DNA from: Orobanche coerulescens
Taxonomy: Eukaryota; Streptophyta; Magnoliopsida; Lamiales; Orobanchaceae
DNA length: 64,000 nucleotides
Direction of reading: 5' to 3'
Assembly: GCA_033398695.1 (NCBI GenBank)
Contig: CM065809.1
Span: 171,606,501-171,670,500, forward strand
Of this stretch, positions 11,604-22,001 are shown in pieces. The stretch's first letter is position 1; each line of letters starts with the position of its first letter. A program made the translations under genes and the position numbers. The notes beneath the pieces are model-generated. The model was not told where the DNA came from. It ran no database searches and saw only the letters and a list, made by a program, of their open reading frames with translations.

Positions 11604-11974
11604 TAGGGATGGCAAAAAAAAACCCGGGTTCGGTTCCGGGGTATGGGGTACCCACCCCGAACCCGCCCCGATATAAATATATATATTAGTAATTAAATTA
11701 GTAATATATTATATATATATATAATATATATATAATATTAATACTTAATAAATTAAATATATATTAGTAATTAAATTAGTAATATATTTTATATATATTA
11801 AATTAGTAATAAATTTAAATTAGTAATATATTATATATATAATATTAATTCGAGAAAAAAAATTAATCCGCGGGTACCCGCTGGGTCTGGGTCTGGTCTG
11901 GGGCCAGTTTTTAAACACGGGTCTGAATCTGGGTAGGCAATACCCGACCTCGACCCGCCCCATTACCATCCCTA
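11604..11974. mobile_element. hAT-type MITE (371 bp)
   Basis: Inverted ends TAGGGATGGCAA and TTACCATCCCTA are flanked by a perfect 8-bp TSD, AAAATGAG (11596-11603 and 11975-11982). GC-rich subterminal parts (CCCGGGTTCGG, GGTACCC) flank an AT-rich core. Same group as the elements at 38749 and 59068. Confidence 0.93.
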
Positions 11975-11997
11975 AAAATGAGATATGATTATGAGGT

Positions 11998-12772
11998 AGA
12001 GGTGTCATGGGTCAGGTCAGGGCGGCTCACGGGCCGAGTTTGAACGGGCCGAGCTGAGGCTTGTTGGCCAATTGATAGGGCGGGCTGGGGCTGTTGGTAG
12101 AAGCCCACTGTCCGATCGCCCTGGACTGGGCCGGGCCGGTCTCACTTATAAAAAAATTATCTTGAATTTAAAAAAAAAAATATTTTGATTTTAAAAAATT
12201 TGTTTCGTTAAAAAATATATTAGTGTTGAATTAAAAATCAATTAAAAAATCTATTTTGAATTTTTAAAGATAAATATATTAACATCAATTAAAAAATAAA
12301 TTTAAGTAATATGTTTTGTAAATAAATTAATATTAAATTAGAAATTAATCTAAAAATTCGTTTAGAATTAGTAAGAAATTTTAAAATTATTTAGCATTAA
12401 ATTAAATAGGGAGGAAAGCAGGGAAGAGGCGCGGGATGGGGTAGACTAGGTTGTGGGCCGGGGCGGGTTGGACTTCGGGCTGGGCGCCGGACCGGTCTCA
12501 TTTAAAAAAGTATGTTTTGATTTTAAAAAATCTGCTTCGAATTTAAAAAATCTATTAATATTAAATGAAAAATCAATTAAGAGAATATGTTTTAAATTTT
12601 TAAAATAAATATGTTAACATTAATTAAAAAAAATTAAATATTTATTTCTAATTTTTTTAAAAATATATTAACATTAAATTAAAAATCAATCTAAAGGGCT
12701 GTGAGCTGGACAGGTCTGGAGAGTGGGCTGGGACTAAAGGGCGGGCTAGTTTGGGCTGGGGAAGTTTGGGAC
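11998..12772. mobile_element. Degenerate GC-rich-ended transposon with an internal duplication
   Basis: A likely hAT-like left end (TAGAGGTGTCATGGGTC) is followed by alternating blocks: GC-rich (GGGCCGGGCCGG, GGGCTGGG) and AT-rich text near 12140-12310. That AT-rich text recurs at 12495-12640. No right terminus or TSD was found. Confidence 0.4.
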
Positions 12773-12773
12773 A

Positions 12774-12899
12774 AGGATATATCAATTTTGGAACCATTTG
12801 CTTTTACTTTTCTAATCACTTATGCCTCATTGCCAATCTGGTATATGCAGTGAGTGATTAGAAAGTAAAAAACATATGGTTCCAAAATTCATATATCCT
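12774..12899. repeat. 126-bp near-perfect hairpin (MITE or small-RNA precursor-like)
   Basis: AGGATATATCAATTTTGGAA at the left edge pairs with TTCCAAAATTCATATATCCT at the right, and pairing continues inward through TTTACTTTTCTAATCACT against AGTGATTAGAAAGTAAA. The loop is about 30 nt. The arms are about 48 bp with few mismatches. It lies about 530 bp beyond the stop of the bZIP gene. 12900-13425 shows no further feature and may hold the bZIP 3' UTR. Confidence 0.85.
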
Positions 12900-13425
12900 G
12901 AAGATTGGTTACGAAAAATAGCTGAAACCATGGCAACCGGGATCGTAATCTTTCTTCCACGAAAAATCTAACACAACAGGCATCATCACCAAACATAAAA
13001 CAATGCCGAGGAAAAAAAAAATTACTTGATAAAAATAAATAAACACCACCACACCTGAACAGGAATGACCCAAGAAAAGGGAAGAAAATATTCATCACCT
13101 GACATACACACTAGAGATTATGCCTTTTTTTTTTTTAAGATGACCACCTCAGGTGAGTCACTGGCCAGAACGACTATTTTCCCGGCACAGACTTCAGACT
13201 ACCAGGCGCACACGGCACTAGGCACTAATTAATAAGCTTTTAGCAGTTTTTCTTTTTTTTTTTTCTTTTTTAAGAAAAAAGAAGATACAAATGGAAAAGG
13301 GAAACACAAGCAAAGCAAGTCGATCACTGGCAAGGCAGGGCATCGCCAGTTTAAGGATCGTTAGAACAACACAACACAACCCTGGTTTAAGGGCACGGCG
13401 ATAAGGAAAATAAAAAAGCTGGAAG

Positions 13426-15026
13426 CTATTGGCCAGAAATGGAGTCACGATTAGCAGCGCTGGTTTTGATTGAGAGATTAGCAAATTGTTGATCAAGATC
13501 TCGGCTATTGGCACGTCGATGGCTAGAACTCGTCTGGGGTTGTGGTTGGGGTTGTTGTTGTTGCTGCTGGTATAAGCTCCTTAGTCTTCCTACTTCTCTC
13601 TCCAGCACATCATGCTCCACTGCACGAAACCCTCATCAGTGATGGAACTCAAAAAAATCTCGAATATATGATGAATTGGTCGAAAATATGTACGATTTCC
13701 CGAATACTTATGAAAAGACGAAAAACTAGTTAGTTAACTTACTGTACTTGATAAGCTGCTCCTGAGCTAAACTATCAAGACGTTGCTTCAGTGCTTTATT
13801 CTCCATGTTCAGAATGAGATACTGCTGGTTAATGAATTCGAGTTCAGCAGAAACCTCAGAACCCTCTGCCTGAACTTACAAGGCACACATAGTTTATGTA
13901 AGGAACTCTGAACAAACACAACAGGTTAATGTAATTAATCCATCTTATATTCAGTCAGAAAGAGAGGACTAACGCTTGCCTGCAAAGCTTGGACATTTCT
14001 TTCAAGTTCAGCTATGTACTGAAGCTTTCGGACACGTGAACGCTGCGCAAATTGCCTGCAAATAAATAGAAAAGTGTCCTGTTTAACCAGCTTCCAGCCT
14101 CAAATATGGGTAAATTTCTAGCTTTAAGCGAAAACGCCTTGAGCAAAAGGAAAGGAACGAATTTGACCAGGTTCTAAAACAACAAGTAGTGCAACGTACT
14201 TTCATTTTTCTCGTTGAAATATACTCAGTTATTACGAGAATCGAACAAATCATACAAGTAATCAGACATGTTATATGATCATGGATGGAAAGGAGAGTTC
14301 AACATACTGTTTGGCACGTTTATTGTCCGTTTCCAAAGACTTGCTCTGAGAAGAATCCTTTTTCTCGCCGGCGGACCCCTTTGAATCCTGATGACCAGAC
14401 TCAACGGCAGCATCCTGCTTTTCACCCGAAAGCGATGGATTCTTATCCGCATCTTTCGAAGAGCTCAACAACCCTCCATTCTGGACGAGGGCATTATTTC
14501 CCCTGGGCGAAGGAAGGCCGCGAGGAAGAGCCGGCGGGTCCCACATCTTATTCCGAGTCTTCCCGAAATTATTTAAATCCATATAGAAAGCGTTCTGCCG
14601 GGCGTCCCTATAAATATCGAAGTCATGAGATCCCCAAGAAGACAGCGGACTCATATTCCTGTACCTATTGGCGTCGTCTTGAGCTACGTAACTCATGCCT
14701 CCAATGTTGGACGCATCAATATATGCAAACGAGTCGCTTGATGAACGGCGGTGGGCCCCTCTTCGGACGGGCGTTTCGGGCTCGTCGAGTAGTTCGTCAA
14801 GCCAAGAAGGCTGTTCGTCTATCAAAAAACTTTCGGAGGAAGTACGCTGATGGTGTGAATTCACATTCTTATGCTTTGGGAGAGTTTTAGGACCAATTGC
14901 TGAAGTAGGGATGTATTCGGTGTAGGATGGAGTTATGCTAGGAAATGGGCTTTTAGGGGGGAGTAGAGAGTTCTTTCCACTGTACGACATGTTTCGAACA
15001 GTAGATGGTCCCTTGGAGTTCGCCAT
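13426..15026 (-). CDS. bZIP-domain protein, group E-like (At4g06598 type)
   Basis: Four coding exons (15026-14308, 14055-13980, 13869-13743, 13619-13426) give 371 residues. The Ser-rich N-terminal half has the conserved segments [19 protein letters not shown] and [13 protein letters not shown]. The exon 1-2 junction builds the basic region [17 protein letters not shown], and a leucine zipper runs on through exons 2-4, ending in a [12 protein letters not shown] tract. This organisation matches Arabidopsis bZIP34/bZIP61-like proteins and especially At4g06598. The basic region lacks the usual Asn (Lys instead) and Ser (Phe instead), so DNA binding may be altered. Introns 1 and 3 have GT donors; intron 2 appears to use GC. 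An acceptor (TTTCGTCAG) two bases before the ATG implies a spliced 5' leader. A nuclear regulatory role is inferred from the family. Confidence 0.9.
13870..13979 (-). other. Probable GC-AG intron (intron 2 of the bZIP gene)
   Basis: Exon 2 ends TTTGCAG and the intron begins GCAAGC; it ends AAGTTCAG before GCAGAGGG. The only nearby GT (GTTAGT, 6 nt on) would keep the frame but add Ala-Ser inside the leucine zipper and break the heptads. The GC site matches the AG|GCAAG consensus of GC-AG introns. Confidence 0.7.
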
Positions 15027-15027
15027 A

Positions 15028-17150
15028 GCTGACGAAACAATAAAAATATATTAAAAAAAGGTGTCGCATCATACTTCTTGTCTCGGATAATAACGTTAAA
15101 TTTCAGTATCAACAAAAGAGAACGCAATAAAATGCAAACGTGTAGAAAGAAGTTTATCGTTATGATAAAGAGAGCGTTAAGATGAACCAGATCACACACC
15201 GAATCATGTTTTCGGCCTATTAAATCACCCGAAAACAATGGCTATGCATAACCGTGTTTTAGACCTATTACTTCAGCTGTTTTTCTTCACTAGCATTTTT
15301 GCATCACATTTTACACCACCTACACTACTCAGAGTGAAATCAGAACACAAATCGAACCCAAAAACGAGCATTTGAATCAAGCAGTTCTGGTGAATCAAAG
15401 TAAGCGACCCTTCAACAATTACAAAATAGGAATTGGAGGGCGTCGCGAAAGTGAACACACAAGACTAAACTCAGTAAGTTGTTTTTTTCAGTTAAGAGAG
15501 TTTTTTTTCTTCTTTAGAAGCGGAATTTCACGTTTTCTGTCCTCTTTGCAATAATTGCACATCAACTGGCACCTTATGACAACGCATAAATTTAGAACTT
15601 ACCAAATTTATTTTAGGAAAAAAGGAAAAGATTAATCACCCGTGTGCATGTTCGATACGAACTTATGCAACAAGCAAGGATTGCTCTATAATCAATGATG
15701 GCAAATATCAATATGAATTTTGAAACACGGCTCACAGGTATGTAAGATTAGTTTTTTCCACATGTGAGATTTATACAATCTATTGGATTCACAAATATGA
15801 ACACCGGCTTGTTAATAATTGTTAACAGGCTTGCAATAGGAAATAGGAATTATTATTGTTATTAAGTAATGTAACCCGATGGTTAGACCATGTAAAGACT
15901 TAAAGACGGGTACCCTTTCTTTATAAACTTACTACTTCAAAGATAAATCGAGTTATTTTATCAACTAACTACCGAATCATAATAGAATCTAGTGATTGTG
16001 AAAGGCGAAAAAGTATAAAGATCACAACTCATCCTTGTATTACAGCATTACGCCATTTAATGCCAACAACAATCAGTACGTTTACACGATAAATTAAAGT
16101 TGCTTTTACATCCAGATTTTATTATTCTAAAATGGAAAAGAAAATGTTCACCAAAAAAAAAAAAACAGCTAATTTTCGTTCTGTCAGAGAAAATTGTTTA
16201 TCCAAAATGCAACTGCCTATAAAAATCTCTTAAAAAGCTAAAAACAAAATACATTGTGCAGTTGGTTTCACTTTTTTCACCAATTACTCATTTTTCCAAA
16301 AAAAAAAATATCACCGGTCGTTTTGCCGCAAATCCTACTATTCACACACTCACATTTTAACTATCAATCAAATAAAACCATATTTTACAATTTCGATATC
16401 GGATCAACTTTCATCATTACATGTTCATTTCATATCCAACCACACTAAGTTTCTTCGTTTTCTTAAAGTTTCTTTCATCACATTATTCTTTAGCAAAACA
16501 AAGGAATCCAAGATGAAGGAATATCACATTGCGACGTAGGGGCTAGAGCTGCAAATTCACTCGACTTGTACCGTTCAATATCGCACTGACTGAACTTTAT
16601 CAGATAAGACCAAACATCTAACACACCATTCTCCTACAAATATATAACATAATACCCATCTGTTAGCATCTTAAAGAACCAATCAACAAGTTTCACACAA
16701 AAGACAAAACATCATAGCACCAAGAAGATGGATCCAGTCAGAAACTGTATTAACCCCATGAATTTCTTTCACTTCAGCGTTAAATAGGAAGATATGATTT
16801 TGAATTTACGTTAACCACCGATCTTTAAAATCAGTGACCAGGATTCACACTCATACTACCATAAGATAGCATCCCTCTTTGCGAACTGAATGCGGAAATT
16901 ATCCACTACCAATTTACTAATAGCCATTAACCCAACTTGCCCAAGCTCAAAAATTCAGGGAACAGAAAGAAATGCTAACCTTCGATGATTACAATAAAAA
17001 GGATCTTGATAATGTGATACAAAACGAACCCAGGAAAGGAAATGATCGAAGCTCAATAAGAATTGTTGCTTTAGGGCTTCTTCTTCTTCTTCTACCCCTT
17101 TTCCCTTTGTTGTATTTCTTGGGTCTCTGTCTACACCACTTGCACACATA
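15028..17150 (-). other. 5' leader, leader intron(s) and proximal promoter of the bZIP gene
   Basis: No coding region is seen. A candidate 5' UTR exon lies at about 16983-17150. Read on the minus strand it has a (GAA)n run followed by CCCTAAAGC, typical of plant leaders, and ends CATCGAAG before GTTAGC. The region to the acceptor at 15029-15031 would be intron, perhaps with further small exons. The exon limits are inferred from splice-like sites only. Confidence 0.45.
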
Positions 17151-17342
17151 AAAAAACGCCTTATGGTGAAAAGGGTGTGGTAAGTTCTATCTTTGGGTTA
17201 GAGTTTTACTTTGACAACCAAATATGAGATGTTTTTGTTGTTTTCCATTTTTTCTTCTCAATTTTTAATTTTTAATCGTTAACCCAAAACCAACTTAGAT
17301 TTCCCATTTTTTCACAAACTTTTGTCCCATGATTTTCTTTCA

Positions 17343-18073
17343 CACTTAGTTCTCGAGTTCTAGAAAAGTAAAGAAAAAAAAGGGAAAAGAAATTAAGAGA
17401 GAATAGAAGAGAAATGAAAATGAAATGAAATTGTATTTTGTGTTCTCGAATTGGAAGAAAGTGAAAGGAAAATTAAGGGTGTGTTCTCTTTGCTGTTTTG
17501 AGGTCATTTTCTTTTTTATTTTCAAAAACACTAAAAACGTGTTCTTTTTATCATTTTTGAAAATGCATTTTGGAAAATGAAAAAAATATTTGTACACAAA
17601 ACGCAAAATGACCAAAACCTCGTTTTGAGCGTTTTGTGTGTATTTCAACAAAAAATCTTCAAAATGCTCAAAATGCATTTTGAGTTTTTTTTTTTGGATT
17701 ATCCTAATTTGAAACTAAGTCTAAAATAAAAATTTATGAATTTAATATTAATATTAAAAAAAATATTTTGCAAAATAAATTTAATGTAACGCGTTTTTGA
17801 TTTTGAAAACAAAAATAAAAACAGAAAAATACAAAACATTTTTCAAAATGAAAATACAAAATGAAATACAAACAGAACGCAGCCTAATCATTTTGTTCTT
17901 TCTCTCCAAATCCTTCCAAATCGGAAGAAAAGTTAGGAGGGAAAGTTTTCCTTCCATTTCATTCCGTTTCTTTTCACTAAAAAACTCAGGAACACCGAAT
18001 ATTTTTTTCTTTCTTTTTATTTCCATCTATTTCCCTTCTTTTCTCTCGTTAAGTTAAACTCGGGAACTAAGCG
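17343..18073. mobile_element. Harbinger-type MITE carrying a nested MITE
   Basis: Inverted ends CACTTAGTTCTCGAGTT and AACTCGGGAACTAAGCG are flanked by TCA / TTA, a 3-bp TSD with one change. The interior is A/T-skewed (AAGAAAAGGG..., ...TTTCTTTTTATTTCC). A smaller uninterrupted relative lies at 42277-42594. It lies about 200 bp upstream of the inferred bZIP leader. Confidence 0.75.
17477..17884. mobile_element. Tourist-like MITE nested in another MITE
   Basis: Ends GGGTGTGTTC and GAACGCAGCC form imperfect inverted repeats. The flanking TAA (17474-17476 and 17885-17887) is the TSD. The paralogous site near 42405 lacks the insert and reads ATTAACTATTTTGTTC, which confirms the insertion point. 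Subterminal arms (ATTTTGAAAATG-like text) are also partly self-complementary. Confidence 0.85.
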
Positions 18074-18803
18074 TTAGGTCGTCCCATCTCGAGCTAACGC
18101 ATGTAATAATGGTGGTCGAGCAGTGCTATAATTAGATTAAAATTATTAATTTTTATTAGAGAAATAATATATTGAGAGCCGAAACACAAAAAAAAAGGAT
18201 ATTGATTGTCGGAAGTCCGTCGGCGGCCATAAAAGAAAAAGAAATTACACGGTCCTGAAAGTCAGCCGACCAACAGGCGGAAAAGAAAATGCCCAATCGG
18301 CGATGGTCTGCCGATGGCCGTTAGGACTCCCACCATAAAACAGGTCGACAAGCTGCAAAAAAAATGCTCGGTCGTCGGAAGTCTACCGATAGTGTCAGGC
18401 GGCCGCCAAGAAAAAATGTCGGTTGTTGGAGGTATGCAGACTGTCGGAGGCCCTGCAGAAAAATAAGTTGGTAGTCGGTCAAAAAAAATACTCATTCGTC
18501 GGAGGTCCAATGGCTGGTACCCGAAATTCTGTCGCCACATGTCAAAAAATTACATAAAATAAATTGCTCCGATCCTTGGAGGTATGACGGTAGCCGGTGG
18601 CGGCCACGTCGGAGAACCAGGCTGACAAGCGGCCGCCAAAAAAAAAAAAACTGCCCACCAACAGCCCCGTTAGAGAACAAATCCGTAGGCGACTGCCAAA
18701 AAAATGCCCATCGGAGAACAGGTCGGCAAACTTCCCCCTCCCACTTACCCAAAAAAATAAGAAATTGCTCGGTCGCCAGAGGTCTGTCGGCGCAGGCCCC
18801 ATC

Positions 18804-19853
18804 TGTAATACCCAAGATTTCTATTTCAGGATAATTCGAATTATTGGAGTGTTGTGCCGGTTATTTTGTTGCGTTGACGATTATTTGAAATCCTTCCCTA
18901 TGTTGTGTACGGTGTGATGTACCGTGTTGTGTTGAGTTTTCGGAACTGTCATGCATGACTGTGTAGTAGGCATAGCGCACGCTAAGTATTGTAGTTAGCA
19001 CACGCCCTGGTGATAGCGCACGCTAATGTTCGTGACTAGCGCACGCTACCTGAATATGATGAGACAGTCCAGTAGTTACTTTCGACTGGGAGTTCGATAG
19101 CGCACGCTATGCAGATTCATAGCGCGCACTAAGGTGCAACGGTTAGCGCACGTTATGGGATGGTAGCGCACGCTAACTGGTAGTTCTTGGGCAGTCCAGA
19201 AACCACTGGACTGGCATTGGGACTCATTAGCGCACGCTAACTGTGCTTTTGGGCAGAACATTGATTCGATAGCGCACGTTAATCTGGGGCGATTAGCGCA
19301 CGCTAAGTTGTCCAGTGTATAAACTGGACAGCAGATTACTTTTCTCATTTCTCACTTCTTTCTCTCCTCTCCGCGGGTGTAAGTCAAGGGCGACCAGGGT
19401 TCGTGGCCTTGGTCGATTTTACTCTTCTCAGAGGTGTTTTGGAGCATCCTAGGTGATTATAACATCATCTAATTTATTATTCTTCGTCGGATCGGGGTAT
19501 TGTTCTTGATTTCCCCATAGTTGATATTTTGGAGATTTGTTCTTGATTTCGTATTCAACCCGATTTTTATGAATCGATTGGTGTTAAATGATGTTATTAA
19601 ACATGTTCTATGGATTGTATATCCATATCTCCGATTCGTTCGGCCCGACTGATGATTTTAGTGTTCTTGAGGAACCATGAACATTTAATGTTCGATTAAA
19701 TGTTCATATGAGTTTTCCTTCGTGGATTTGAGGCGATTTTTGTTGTTGTTGGTCTTACTCCTCGTTGTGATCGTGATTCCATTATTTTTAGCAGATCCTC
19801 TTAAGAGGGCATGCGGCACTGTAATATTCTCAAAACGGGTTAGGGGTGTTACA
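18804..19853 (+). mobile_element. Solo LTR (1050 bp, shortened)
   Basis: It starts TGTAATACCCAAG and ends GGGGTGTTACA, with a perfect 5-bp TSD CCATC (18799-18803 and 19854-19858). It is much shorter than its relatives: the minisatellite and twin-hairpin region is absent. A TATA-like GTGTATAAACTGG lies near 19312. Confidence 0.93.
18968..19308. repeat. U3 palindrome array, about 11 copies of TTAGCGCACGCTAA-like motif
   Basis: Copies of TAGCGCACGCTA or close variants occur near 18970, 18997, 19014, 19035, 19095, 19118, 19142, 19161, 19228, 19268 and 19293. They are separated by unrelated spacers, and the array ends just before the TATA-like box at 19312. Confidence 0.9.
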
Positions 19854-20311
19854 CCATCACAATACGGTTGGTAGACAGCGACACAAAAAAAAAAGCGGTC
19901 GGTAGACCGGAAGCAAAAAAAAAAAAATTGGTTGTTGCCGGAGGTCTCTCCAGTGCTTGCACCGCCAGAGAGCAGTCCGACTGCCAAAAATAATATTGTG
20001 GTCGTCAGAGACCCGATGGGGCATCGCCAGATGGCGACCGACGCCGGAGAACAGGCCAATCAGTGGCAAAAAAAAAAAAACTGACACACTGTTGGAGGTC
20101 CGTCAGAGATCGTAAGGAACCAAAAGAAAATTAGAATATTGTTTGTCCCTTCAATTTAACATTTTAAGGGTTCTTTTGAAAGTTTAGAGTATTTTTTTAT
20201 TTTTTATATTATATCAGATTTAACATGAAAGGATATAATGTTTTCAGGTACACACTACGACGACAACTAAAAAGCACCATTGTCCCCATTATATTGTAGA
20301 AATATTCATTA

Positions 20312-20990
20312 GTGGATTAAAATTATCAAATTAACATATTACATTGGTAGAAAAAATATATATTGACCACTAGAGACAAACGAAAATTGTCTGTCATCGG
20401 AGGTCCGTCGGGGCCATAAAAGAAACAATCATCTTGTTGTCGGAGGTCCGCCTACGACCTGCAGGAGGCCTACCGGAGAACAAACCGACACGCGGCCGCA
20501 AAAAAATAGAAAAAGACTGACCGGTCGTTTGAGGTCCGTTGACGCCCGACCCGCCGAAGGACAGGTTGACAGGCGGCCGCATACAAAAAATTAGTTGGTC
20601 GTTGGAGGTCCGTCGATGACTAGCAGGCGAACTGCCGACAGCCGGCCACAAAAAAAAACTTTCTGATCGTTGGACGTTTGCTACGGCCATCAGGCGCCCT
20701 GTTGGAGAACATGTCGGCACGTGGCCCAAAGAAAAGAAGGCTGCATCTTTGATGGGCGGCCCACAGAAAGTAGACTGGCAGGCGGCTGTAAGGAAAAAAG
20801 TAAGAATAACAATTACAAGTTGTCCATCATCGAAGGTCCGAAGGTTTGTCGGATAACAGGGCGACAGACGGCCCAAAAAAAATCTGTCCTTCACCGGAGG
20901 TCAAGTGGGAACAAAAAAAAAAGTAAAAGATTAGTTATTACTTTAATTTAATATTATAAGATTTTTTTTTTTGAAGTTTATGAGTATTCC
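20312..20990. repeat. Minisatellite block 2 and flanks, duplicate of block 1
   Basis: The left flank (TGGATTAAAATTATC... then GTCGGAGGTCCGTCGGGGCCATAAAAGAAA-like text) and the right flank (TTTAATTTAATATTATAAG..., GAAGTTTATGAGTATT) match the flanks of block 1 at about 18125 and 20150. In between lie six to seven units of the same GC-core/A-tract repeat. This indicates a diverged tandem duplication of a whole module. Confidence 0.65.
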
Positions 20991-21124
20991 TTGAGTTTTG
21001 AAATTAATTTTAACACGGGGTTGCAATAATCATTTCAAATATACAACTATCACAAAAATTAATATCTTTTATATTATTGATTCTTATATCAAAGTCGTTA
21101 ACTTGAACGACTATTAGTCTCGCT

Positions 21125-21186
21125 GGGGATGATTTAATGGTAGAGTGGTGTTGCTCGAAGGCTAAAGGTTAGAATTCAAACTCCAC
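21125..21186 (+). repeat. tRNA-related sequence, probable SINE head
   Basis: GGGGATGATTTAATGGTAGAGTGG resembles a tRNA 5' half with an A box, and GGTTAGAATTCAAACTCC at 21167-21184 resembles a B box. The acceptor end does not pair properly, so it is not a tRNA gene. The body and tail of a SINE could not be delimited. Confidence 0.45.
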
Positions 21187-21351
21187 CAAAATCACTAGAT
21201 CGAATGTGTGAGTTGAACAAAAAGTTTGAACAATTGTTACAAAAAAGTGTAAAAACATGTTTTGTTCATTGTTGTTAGCTCGAGACATTTTTTTACATTA
21301 TTCAACCATAAATAGGCATTAGGAGACATCGGATAGATAAATACAAACTAG

Positions 21352-21935
21352 AAAAAATAACTAATTTTTAGATCAGGCCAAACTTAATTTAAAAATAACT
21401 AATTTTTAGATCAGGCTAAACTTAGTTTTTCAATCAATAACTACAATTTATATTGAAAAATGACAACTAATTTGGTTAATTTTATCTTTTGACCACTAGC
21501 TAAAATTTCACCTACTATTACTAAGATCAGTATACCTTTTAATAATTACCATCTCATGTAACGTTCATTTTCTTACTCAACATCTGTCTACCCACTTTCT
21601 CACTCTAGAATTATAACTGAAGTAATCGGTATCAATATCAACTTTTTCTTCTCCCATCTCTCTACTCATTTTCTCTCTCTACAATTATCCCCCCATAATA
21701 TGTACCAACATTCCATATTTATCTCTCTTTTCACTTTCTCTCACTAAAATTATCATTCCAAGTAATCAATAATAATATTTAACTTTTTACTTTTTGCTCT
21801 CTCTACCCACTTTCTCTTTCTAAAATTATAACCACAGGTAATCGGTACCAACATTCAATTTTTGACTCCTTCATCTTTCTACCGGCTTTCGCACTCTCTA
21901 CTCACTTTCTCATTCTATAATTATCGCCCAAATAA
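21352..21935. repeat. Short direct repeat and CT-rich degenerate tandem repeat
   Basis: A sequence containing AATAACTAATTTTTAGATCA is present twice in a row (about 41-bp period, 21352-21434). From 21588 to 21935 four or five diverged units of about 75-90 bp share CCCACTTTCTC...AAAATTAT...AAGTAATCGGTACCAACATT. The rest of 20990-22001 shows nothing else. Confidence 0.6.
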
Positions 21936-22001
21936 CTAATTTCTACCACAATTCCACAATAATACTATACTTGTCTAGATAATAATATTACTTTTCATGA
22001 T

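Larger units (their letters stand above)
18195..20140. repeat. Degenerate GC-core/A-tract minisatellite, block 1 (split by a solo LTR)
   Basis: About 14 diverged units of 35-85 bp share a core like CGGTCGTCGGAGGTCCGTCG, then GGAGAACAGGTCGACAGGCGG and CCGCC, and end in an A-tract of 6-13 bases. The array covers 18195-18798 and resumes at 19859 after the LTR insertion at 18804-19853. No unit keeps an open reading frame. Confidence 0.75.

Noticed and set aside
13218..13514. 98-codon minus-strand open frame overlapping the bZIP end
   Set aside because: It lies in another frame over the last exon and probable 3' UTR; the poly-Lys/Phe text comes from homopolymers.
14285..14890. 201-codon plus-strand open frame
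   Set aside because: It is antisense to exon 1 of the bZIP gene and has no recognisable domain.
18968..19308. Possible CRISPR-like array (short palindromic repeats with unique spacers)
   Set aside because: The genome is a plant's, spacers vary widely in length, repeats are only about 12-14 bp, and the array sits in an LTR promoter region.
20394..20894. 166-codon minus-strand open frame in the GC/A-tract repeat
   Set aside because: Its F/L/P-rich text comes from the repeated units; the frame is not kept between units or blocks.
21125..21186. Functional tRNA gene
   Set aside because: Acceptor and anticodon stems do not pair well and there is no clear terminator; it is better read as tRNA-related SINE text.
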